Below, piece after piece: positions 53,748 to 61,158 of a DNA stretch of 64,000 nucleotides. A model generated the notes under the pieces. It made no database searches, was not told the origin of the DNA, and was given only the letters and a program-made list of their open reading frames with translations. This DNA is from Aphanothece sacrum FPU1 (lineage in GTDB: Bacteria; Cyanobacteriota; Cyanobacteriia; Cyanobacteriales; Microcystaceae), in assembly GCF_003864295.1 (NCBI RefSeq), contig NZ_BDQK01000013.1:744001-808000 (forward strand), given 5' to 3'. The stretch's first letter is position 1. The number at the start of each line of letters is the position of its first letter. The position numbers and the translations under genes were made by a program.

Positions 53748-53775
53748 AATATTAAGAGACAAAAAATATATAATG

Positions 53776-54735
53776 TTACTTAATATAACGAGTAGTAATT
53801 TCATTCATTTTTAATTGAAGGCTTTTTTGTAATGGCTTAATTCGCAGTTTTCGAGATACATAATCAGCTAAAAATAACCCTAAACCAAAACGCTTAACCC
53901 GAAACTGTGTCCGAAACAACCAATCTTGTAACCGAAGTTGTTTTTGTCTTGATGATGTTACTTCTCGATGAGGTAAACCACTCAATTCATAACCTCTATC
54001 TTTGAGTAAATGTCCAATTCTTGATTCAACTAATTGGACCTCATCCTCAGACATTTTCTTGCGCCACTGATTTATCAACTTAGGATCAGGTAAATCATAA
54101 GTTGTATGTTGAGCATAGTTCAACATAGATTGATCATATTCTAAACCAAGGAAATGACATATTTTTGTTAATATTTCCACTGGATTAGTAATGAGATCTT
54201 CATAAATAATTTCAATATATCTATCAGGTGTAATTGTGTTTTTAAGTTGATTCCACAAACATTCAGCCTCTAACCAACGCTCTACTCCTGTCCAAACATT
54301 ACCAGACCATCCCATTCCTATACAAGAACGAGCAACATCTCTACCATCTCGAATTAAATGAATAAAACGGGCATCTGGCCAAATTTTAGGTAGTCTATCA
54401 AAATGACGATGAACTGTTGCACCAACTATTTTTTTATTTTCTCGCTCTAATTGCTGGCATAAAAAACTATTCACCAGTTCATTATAATCTAAACTTTGAT
54501 TAATGATGAAATCCGTCGCTTGAAAAATCCAGTGAGTTTCTAGCCATTCATAATATTGGTCGAGATTAGGGGCTATACCATCATCTCCAAATTTATCCAC
54601 CACATATTCAAATTCTGGACACCAGCAAATTTGAGAATGATCAGACAACATAAGTCTCAGAAGAGTGGTTCCAGAACGCTCGGCACCAACAAGAAAAATG
54701 GGTTGAGAGATTATTGATATATCGTTATTATTCAT
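53776..54735 (-). CDS. PAPS-dependent sulfotransferase (Sulfotransfer_3 type)
   Basis: 319 aa. The 5'-phosphosulfate-binding loop is seen as VGAERSGTTLLRLML near the N-terminus, and the 3'-phosphate region as RFIHLIRDGRDVARS. There is no signal peptide, so it is cytoplasmic. It is the first of two sulfotransferases in this minus-strand glycan cluster, downstream of the Wzy-like gene (a 265-nt spacer with a MITE separates them). It likely adds sulfate to a polysaccharide or lipid-linked sugar. The acceptor is unknown. Confidence 0.87.
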   Translation of the reverse strand: MNNNDISIISQPIFLVGAERSGTTLLRLMLSDHSQICWCPEFEYVVDKFGDDGIAPNLDQYYEWLETHWIFQATDFIINQSLDYNELVNSFLCQQLERENKKIVGATVHRHFDRLPKIWPDARFIHLIRDGRDVARSCIGMGWSGNVWTGVERWLEAECLWNQLKNTITPDRYIEIIYEDLITNPVEILTKICHFLGLEYDQSMLNYAQHTTYDLPDPKLINQWRKKMSEDEVQLVESRIGHLLKDRGYELSGLPHREVTSSRQKQLRLQDWLFRTQFRVKRFGLGLFLADYVSRKLRIKPLQKSLQLKMNEITTRYIK

Positions 54736-54874
54736 GAATATATTGTTAGTGATTATATTTAATAATTATCAAAATTAATATAAGTCCTAAACCAGTTGTA
54801 ACATGAGTATATTGTAACAGATATAATTATCTAGGACAAGGGTTAGTTTGATCTGGCTATCAACCATATACATT

Positions 54875-54984
54875 AGACCTCTTGCGAAAGTCAAAAATAT
54901 AATTAATCATCATAAAATTTTCGTCAATTATTATCCTTATTTCCTATTGTTTATTAATTATTAAGTTACTTTCGCAAGAAGTCT
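54875..54984. mobile_element. 110-bp MITE with ATT target duplication
   Basis: Ends AGACCTCTTGCGAAAGT and ACTTTCGCAAGAAGTCT form a 17-bp inverted repeat with one mismatch. ATT precedes the left end and follows the right end (3-bp target duplication). The AT-rich interior has no frame. Ends of this sort with 3-bp duplication suggest an IS5- or IS982-type transposase. It is within the spacer between the Wzy and sulfotransferase genes. Confidence 0.75.
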
Positions 54985-55000
54985 ATTCTTATCTTTCTAA

Positions 55001-56407
55001 TCAAATTAAGTTAGTATTATCAGTTAAATTTCTCCTTGTTTGTGTCGAAATGACCCGACGAGTAATAGGGTTGGCTTTAGTCAACACAAACCCACTTAAA
55101 GCACCGGACATCACCATAAAAACTGGATTGAATTGATTGTTTATCGTGCAGTCAAGCATATACAAAGGTAAAATGATTGCTACAATAGCTGCGGGTGCTA
55201 CCTGGGGATGAAACCAGATACGAGCAGGATATCGCAATAAAAAAACTAAAGGTGGCAGTAATGATACAGCAAAAATACTAAATAAACCAACTGCTCCATT
55301 AACACCATAGCTCATAATCCATAGACTATCTGTGATAGAAACATCAACTAATTCATCAGCATAATTATAATCGAAGACACGGTTACGTCCCCATCCTCCC
55401 CAACCCAAGATTGGTTGTTTCATTGCTTTTTGTACTAATGCTTCTTCATTATCAAATCTAAATGCTAATGACTCAACTCGCTCAGGTGGAACTATTTGAG
55501 AAACAAAAGAAATAACTTGATCAGCATTTTGTCCCGCAAAGTTACCTGTCGCACCCAAAAATAAATAGAATGATATAGAAAAAATCAGAAATAGTAAGGG
55601 GATGGCATTACGAAACCATTTGGCGGTGAATAAGACAACAAGTCCATAGAGTAAATACACATAAGCCCCTGTGGATTTGAGCAGAATAAATGTTATCATC
55701 ATTCCCCCAATTAACCAAGTCATGGGGATATTCCAGAGTTTTTTCAACATTCCTGACTGCCAAAGCCAAATTCCTATCAGGGTGGCTGCCATCATCCACA
55801 TAGCAACACTAAGTCCATGACGCATAAAAACTGTAGGTCGATATCCTCCTAAACGGATTGACTGCAAGAAACTCCGAGTTCCTTCGTAACCATAAACCAT
55901 ACGATGAAGTTGTGGACTCATTTTAACTTCATACAAACATAAAGGAACGTAAACTAACCCACCAAGAAAAATGGCAATTACTAACTTTTTTAGACTAGAA
56001 AAATTAGTCAAATAAATACGTCCTAAAAAGTAAGGAAATCCATATTGAACAGTTTGATTCAGAGTAGCAGAGAAACCATCATAAGGTCCAAGATCATTCG
56101 CCATGGATGAAAAAAATGGGACAATACACAAGATTAGGATAGGAACATCAAGCCAGCTAAATTTAAAGCTTCTAAACCGTTGGAAATCAAAGATAAACGT
56201 AGCCACAAAAATCCCATAACAAGTGGCAGATATTCTATCGTAGTCTGGAAGGCCAGGGATAGAAAAACCTGCTTTCTGGGGTAAAAAAAGCCAGGCTACT
56301 ATGAAACCAATAATTACAGCTTTTTCTTTTTCGCGGGAAAAGCGAATAAATAACCAGAAAATTGTGGGAACCCACAATATCATCACTAATTGAGCTTGAG
56401 GACTCAT
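55001..56407 (-). CDS. O-antigen ligase/Wzy-like polysaccharide polymerase
   Basis: 468 aa with about 11-12 membrane spans and a large periplasmic loop (about residues 290-350, including SQIVPPERVESLAFRFDNEE and LGWGGWGRNRVFDYNYADE). The latter GWGxxGRNR pattern is common in Wzy/WaaL-type enzymes. It probably polymerises the repeating unit of the exopolysaccharide made by this cluster. The C-terminal tail is polar. It lies between the oxygenase and sulfotransferase genes. Confidence 0.82.
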   Translation of the reverse strand: MSPQAQLVMILWVPTIFWLFIRFSREKEKAVIIGFIVAWLFLPQKAGFSIPGLPDYDRISATCYGIFVATFIFDFQRFRSFKFSWLDVPILILCIVPFFSSMANDLGPYDGFSATLNQTVQYGFPYFLGRIYLTNFSSLKKLVIAIFLGGLVYVPLCLYEVKMSPQLHRMVYGYEGTRSFLQSIRLGGYRPTVFMRHGLSVAMWMMAATLIGIWLWQSGMLKKLWNIPMTWLIGGMMITFILLKSTGAYVYLLYGLVVLFTAKWFRNAIPLLFLIFSISFYLFLGATGNFAGQNADQVISFVSQIVPPERVESLAFRFDNEEALVQKAMKQPILGWGGWGRNRVFDYNYADELVDVSITDSLWIMSYGVNGAVGLFSIFAVSLLPPLVFLLRYPARIWFHPQVAPAAIVAIILPLYMLDCTINNQFNPVFMVMSGALSGFVLTKANPITRRVISTQTRRNLTDNTNLI

Positions 56408-56483
56408 GATTAATAGGATTTAGAACAATGTATTCAAGACAACAGGCAACGCCGAAGGGAGATAATGTAAACGAATCCTAGAT

Positions 56484-57320
56484 TTACGGCTTATTTTTTA
56501 AGAAAATATTGCCAATATCTAACACAATAGGGGGTAATATTTTTCTGACAATAGTTTTAGCAGTGGAAGCAGATGATACAGGTTTTTTAATCGTTTCTTC
56601 CATTGGACGTTCTTTAAATAAAGTAGTATGAGAATCAGAAATTTCTTCTGGGGGTCGGCCATTACTATAATAATAAAGTGCTAAAGATTTACGAGTTAAT
56701 CCTTCTGGACAGTTTAAGGGATCAGGATGACCATGATAGGAAAAATCTGAGGTACTAAAAACAACACAACGATTGAATATAGGTAGTATTTTTTTTACAC
56801 ATATCGTCATATCCTTATTCCACATTTCAAAATGTCCACCATATTCTTCTTGCCAATCTTTATTGAGATAAATTAGTAGATTTAAACGACGATCTACTTT
56901 CATTATCCTATCTCTGTTAAAATCAACGTGCATTTTCAAAAATCCCCCCCGTTCAATTTGATGTAATCCTCCGCCCTGAAAATGAGGATCAGGAATGATT
57001 CCTTCAATTCCTGTTAGCTTCTCCAAAAAGTTAATAAAAATTGATGAATTTAGCTGGTAAAGAAAAAAGCGGGTGAATTCTCCCATTTGTAGTTCTGAAG
57101 TAGATGCTAACTTTTTCGAGCCAGTGCCATCAAAACGTTGCCAATCAATTGAACGAGGTTGAGGAAATTCATCGAGAATTTGTTCTAAGACATATTCGGG
57201 TAAAAAGTTGTCTATAACAATGTGAGGAAAAGGATTAGCTTCAACATATTGCTCATGACATTGAACCGCTAAATTATCTAGGTAATCGGCATCCAAGCAA
57301 AATTTTAATTGTGTTTTCAT
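56484..57320 (-). CDS. 2OG-Fe(II) oxygenase (prolyl-4-hydroxylase-like)
   Basis: 278 aa from ATG 57320 (a TTG at 57338 is less likely). The double-stranded beta helix has the iron triad His131-x-Asp133 (LKMHVDFNRD) and a distal His196 or His198 (YHGHPD), plus the 2OG-binding Arg210 (GLTRKSLALYYYS). N-terminal part: NPFPHIVIDNFLPEYVLEQIL. It hydroxylates an unknown substrate. In a glycan cluster a sugar or glycopeptide is possible. Upstream is sulfotransferase 2. Confidence 0.85.
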   Translation of the reverse strand: MKTQLKFCLDADYLDNLAVQCHEQYVEANPFPHIVIDNFLPEYVLEQILDEFPQPRSIDWQRFDGTGSKKLASTSELQMGEFTRFFLYQLNSSIFINFLEKLTGIEGIIPDPHFQGGGLHQIERGGFLKMHVDFNRDRIMKVDRRLNLLIYLNKDWQEEYGGHFEMWNKDMTICVKKILPIFNRCVVFSTSDFSYHGHPDPLNCPEGLTRKSLALYYYSNGRPPEEISDSHTTLFKERPMEETIKKPVSSASTAKTIVRKILPPIVLDIGNIFLKNKP

Positions 57321-57363
57321 GACTAAAACTTTCTCCAAAATTTTAATTGTGTATTGACTTTGG

Positions 57364-58269
57364 TTATTGATCCCAGTGGGATAGATCTCGGTTTAAAAAT
57401 TGAGCTAATTCCCGATTAGGTTCACGAAATTTTTCAATTAGCATTATACGAGTTTCAGGTAACATCTTAGGAGGAAAATATTGCTTTTTTTTCCATTTTT
57501 CATAGGTCAAGTCCTTCAGCATATTATACATCCCTTGTTTGATAGGTTTAGGAACAAGTTTAGTCATCAATTTAACCCCAGGAATAGCGTTAACAGAACC
57601 TGCGATTTTTTTTTGAAAGACTCCTTCTCGATAATCCTTCGCCTGGTTAGCTATGACTTCTCCTCCCTTCATAATATCGACAGTAGAATCAGCCCCTAAA
57701 AAAGTCAATATCTGATTTAGAGTACTAGCTGGTTTTTCAATTAAATCTTCCATTAATAGAAATAAAAAAGATTCTCTTGGAAAAAACGGTAAATATCTTT
57801 CAATTTGCTCTAAATAGTAACTACTATCAATGAATTCACTTTGTTGAGCGATCGCTTCTTCAAAGGTTTTTGCTGTCATTAACTCATTTCTAGCTACATG
57901 AAATTCTTGATTAAGTTGAGTTCCTTTAAATCGATAAGCATAAAATGAATAAGCCCTATCTAGCGGATGCCGCATAATATAAATTAACTTCACATTAGGA
58001 CAATATTTTGCGATTCTTTCTGCTGCTTTAGGATGTTGCTCATACCTAGAATAGGTTGTAGAGGCCTCCCCACAAATTTGATCTGGTGTTGCGTCCTTAA
58101 ATAGAGATTCATACCAATCAATTCCCCTAGCATAACTTTTTTCAAGGGAGAAAAAGTCAGGCTCCTTTGGAGTACTCATGTAAATCTGTGGATGACGACA
58201 TAAATACTGATAAAGTGTCGTTGTCCCTGACTTAGCCGCCCCTATAATAATAAAATCAGGCTTCCTCAT
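57364..58269 (-). CDS. Sulfotransferase (Sulfotransfer_1 type)
   Basis: 301 aa. PAPS-binding loop GAAKSGTTTLYQYLCRHP, and CPNVKLIYIMRHPLDRAYSFYAY as the 3'-phosphate motif. KEPDFFS after the first helix is typical of heparan/NodH-like sulfotransferases acting on sugars. It is a different subfamily from the first sulfotransferase of this cluster, so two positions may be sulfated. It lies 44 nt before the oxygenase gene. Confidence 0.9.
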   Translation of the reverse strand: MRKPDFIIIGAAKSGTTTLYQYLCRHPQIYMSTPKEPDFFSLEKSYARGIDWYESLFKDATPDQICGEASTTYSRYEQHPKAAERIAKYCPNVKLIYIMRHPLDRAYSFYAYRFKGTQLNQEFHVARNELMTAKTFEEAIAQQSEFIDSSYYLEQIERYLPFFPRESFLFLLMEDLIEKPASTLNQILTFLGADSTVDIMKGGEVIANQAKDYREGVFQKKIAGSVNAIPGVKLMTKLVPKPIKQGMYNMLKDLTYEKWKKKQYFPPKMLPETRIMLIEKFREPNRELAQFLNRDLSHWDQ

Positions 58270-58378
58270 TCTCTAACTCCTTCAACTTAATTCAGCTCTG
58301 ACTTGTCGAAAAAACACTTCTACCTGAATATAACATGATTGGTGACTAATTCTCTAGATAAAACCATTAAACTATTTA

Positions 58379-59359
58379 TTAAGAGTAATAAGAGGTATAC
58401 CAATTAACAAAGTTTTGAATCCCGATTTCAAGGGGAGTATTTGGTCTAAATCCCACATCTTGTATTAAATCATCCACATCCGCATAAGTCATCGGTACAT
58501 CCCCTGGTTGCATCGGTAAAAAATCCTTAATTGCTTTCTTATTTAAGCAATTCTCTAAAACCTCAATAAAATACATAAGATTTACTGGTTGATTATTACC
58601 AATATTATAAACTTTATAAGGTACATTGTTATTAGAATCTAAGGGTTGAGGAATCTTATTCATTACTCTTGTTACCCCTTCTATAATGTCATCAATATAG
58701 GTAAAATCTCGCATCATTTTACCATGGTTAAATACTTTGATCGCCTGACTTGCTAAAATTGCTTTAGTAAATGAAAAATAAGCCATATCAGGACGACCCC
58801 AAGGGCCATACACCGTAAAAAAACGTAATCCTGTGGTGGGTAATTGATAAAGGTGACTATAGGTATAAGCCATTAATTCATTAGCTTTTTTCGTGGCAGC
58901 ATATAAACTCAGGGGGTGATCAACATTATCTTTGGTAGAAAAAGGAATTTTCTTGTTAGCTCCATAAACTGAACTCGAAGAAGCGTAGACCAAATGATCA
59001 ATTTTAGCATAACGACATCCTTCTAATATATTCATAAATCCGACTAAGTTACTATCTACATAAGCCTGGGTATTTTCCAAAGAATATCTCACACCTGCTT
59101 GAGCTGCTAAATGAATAACATAATCAAAATTATTTTGCTCAAACAACTTATAAATAGCCCTCCTATCAGCTAAATCAAGTTGATAAAAACTGAATTTTTC
59201 TTGCTTTTTTAATTGGCTGAGACGAGCTTCTTTAAGAGAAACATCATAGTAAGAATTCAGATTATCTATTCCTACTACTATATCCCCTCGCAGAAGAAGA
59301 TATAAACTTAAATGAAAACCAATAAAACCAGCAGCACCTGTCACTAAAATTGTTGTCAT
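58379..59359 (-). CDS. UDP-glucuronate 4-epimerase-type NAD-dependent epimerase
   Basis: 326 aa extended [12 protein letters not shown] Rossmann motif, [18 protein letters not shown] (signature of the uronate 4-epimerase branch), SSSSVYG and catalytic Tyr153-x3-Lys157 ([21 protein letters not shown]). [13 protein letters not shown] is also typical. It supplies UDP-galacturonate (or a related sugar) to the exopolysaccharide. It is 28 nt after the flippase gene, in the same operon. Confidence 0.9.
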   Translation of the reverse strand: MTTILVTGAAGFIGFHLSLYLLLRGDIVVGIDNLNSYYDVSLKEARLSQLKKQEKFSFYQLDLADRRAIYKLFEQNNFDYVIHLAAQAGVRYSLENTQAYVDSNLVGFMNILEGCRYAKIDHLVYASSSSVYGANKKIPFSTKDNVDHPLSLYAATKKANELMAYTYSHLYQLPTTGLRFFTVYGPWGRPDMAYFSFTKAILASQAIKVFNHGKMMRDFTYIDDIIEGVTRVMNKIPQPLDSNNNVPYKVYNIGNNQPVNLMYFIEVLENCLNKKAIKDFLPMQPGDVPMTYADVDDLIQDVGFRPNTPLEIGIQNFVNWYTSYYS

Positions 59360-59387
59360 ACTTTTACTATTAATTGATTTTTTAAAT

Positions 59388-60737
59388 TTAAAGATAAACT
59401 TTCAAGCCATCAATAGGTGAACCAAAACCTAATAAGTTTCTGATAGTTATTTCTATTATAATTAATGCTACCAGTAATAAGGTTGCTTGAAGATCCTGAG
59501 AAAGACAAGATAATTTTTCTTTCCAAAGTTTAAAATTGATCGTTATATAATAAGGAAAGTCGTTTAAGACGATAACCCATATTGCCCCTAAAAAACCGAA
59601 ATTTAAAAAAGCCATAGGTAAAAATAACAACATATACAAGAATTTAAAGCAATTGCCTAATGCTGGATAAAAAGGTTTTCCTAAAGCATAAAGAGATTTG
59701 TCAACTGTTATTGAGAGCATAAGAGGCCAAAGACCTAATGATAATAGGGGAAGCATCCAAGCTGCCTCTTTATATCTTTTATCATATAAGGTCAAAATAA
59801 TGAAATCTCCTCCACAGAATAGTAAGCTTACTATAACAGCAAGTGCCACCAATATTAACCATCTTGCTTTTAAAATTTTAGCTCGAAGAATTTCTCTAGG
59901 TAAGTCAATTTGTTGAGCGATGATTGGCATCATTATCTGTTGACTCACTTGCCTAAAAGCTTTTCTAGGTAAATCGGAAAATGTAAAAGCTATAATATAA
60001 ACTCCTAACATTTCTAATGATAAAAATTTTCCTAACATCAGCGTATCAGCTTGGTCGGCTAAAAAAGCCATAGCGGTTGCTACAAATATCCAGCGACCAA
60101 AAGATATTAGTTCTTTGAGTGATTCTTGATCCCAAGCAAAACGATTAGATATTTTTGGTTCTAATCGATGACTCATCACCATATTAATGAAACTAGAAAT
60201 CAATGTTCCAGCAATTAAAGCCCATATTGATCTTTGGAAATAAGCCCAAACAATCATCACGCTAATGGAGATAGACTGTATTATAAACTGATACTTCGTA
60301 ATCTTCTCAATGTCCATTTTACGATTGAGAGTCGCTAAAGCAGTTGAGGCAAATCCTGACATGATTGTTGTTAAGCCAACAATAGGTAATAGCCAGAGAA
60401 ATTGATACTTTCCATAAAAGTGAGCTACTGGCCAAGCTATTACACAACAGGCAAACCACAAAATAAATCCCCTGATGACAGTTAATGTCCAAGCTGTATT
60501 GATGAAAATCGGGTCATCTCCTCTGGGACTACGGATAATACTAGGACGAACTCCAATGTCAGAAAATAAGTTTAATCCTTGGATGAAAGTATTAACTAAG
60601 GCCATTAAACCAAATAATTCTGGCACCAAGAGACGAGTCAGAATTATATTGCTACCAAGACGGAGAACTTGAGCTCCCCCATACCCTATTAATGTCCAGA
60701 TAGTACCGCTAATTGCTTTTTGCTTGATTGATGACAT
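59388..60737 (-). CDS. Wzx-type polysaccharide flippase (MOP superfamily)
   Basis: 449 aa with about 12-14 spans. Family blocks: [36 protein letters not shown], then [22 protein letters not shown], and [16 protein letters not shown]-like region around 225. It translocates lipid-linked repeat units across the membrane. It is the first gene of the minus-strand exopolysaccharide cluster. Its promoter must be in the 60738-61158 spacer, shared with the divergent repeat-protein gene. Confidence 0.88.
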   Translation of the reverse strand: MSSIKQKAISGTIWTLIGYGGAQVLRLGSNIILTRLLVPELFGLMALVNTFIQGLNLFSDIGVRPSIIRSPRGDDPIFINTAWTLTVIRGFILWFACCVIAWPVAHFYGKYQFLWLLPIVGLTTIMSGFASTALATLNRKMDIEKITKYQFIIQSISISVMIVWAYFQRSIWALIAGTLISSFINMVMSHRLEPKISNRFAWDQESLKELISFGRWIFVATAMAFLADQADTLMLGKFLSLEMLGVYIIAFTFSDLPRKAFRQVSQQIMMPIIAQQIDLPREILRAKILKARWLILVALAVIVSLLFCGGDFIILTLYDKRYKEAAWMLPLLSLGLWPLMLSITVDKSLYALGKPFYPALGNCFKFLYMLLFLPMAFLNFGFLGAIWVIVLNDFPYYITINFKLWKEKLSCLSQDLQATLLLVALIIIEITIRNLLGFGSPIDGLKVYL

Positions 60738-61064
60738 CAGAATTAATTTCTTAACAGTGAATTTTTACCTTGGGGATCTCAAAATTTTAACATTCTTGTA
60801 ATATATATTAATTTTGAGAGTTGTTCATCCTAGCATAAATCTTATCTGATTTTATCATAAATTAGTCTTTTCCTAATACTATGCTCCTCATTGACTCAGT
60901 AAATTTGACTAATTATATCATTAATTTGCTTTTTCGATTTATTTATCACGATTAAAATTAACTTGACAAGATCTTAACAATTTAACGGTAATTTGAAGAA
61001 ACTCAGTATAGATTAATATATCTAAACTGCAATTTTTTCCGTATTACGGATCAAGTTAATCTAA

Positions 61065-61092
61065 TTGTTGTTCTAAAAATTAGGTGTATACT
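61065..61092 (+). promoter_or_regulatory. Candidate sigma-70 promoter of the repeat-protein gene
   Basis: TTGTTG at 61065-61070, a 16-nt spacer, and TATACT at 61087-61092. It is in the 421-nt spacer between the flippase gene and the start at 61159, which leaves a leader of about 60 nt. CCGTATTACGG (61040-61050) just upstream is a small palindrome and could be an operator. Inferred from the motif only. Confidence 0.45.
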
Positions 61093-61158
61093 ATTATATT
61101 TTACCTAAACATTTTGGGTAATTTAAGTCTATCAATCAATATATAAAGGTGTTAAAAT

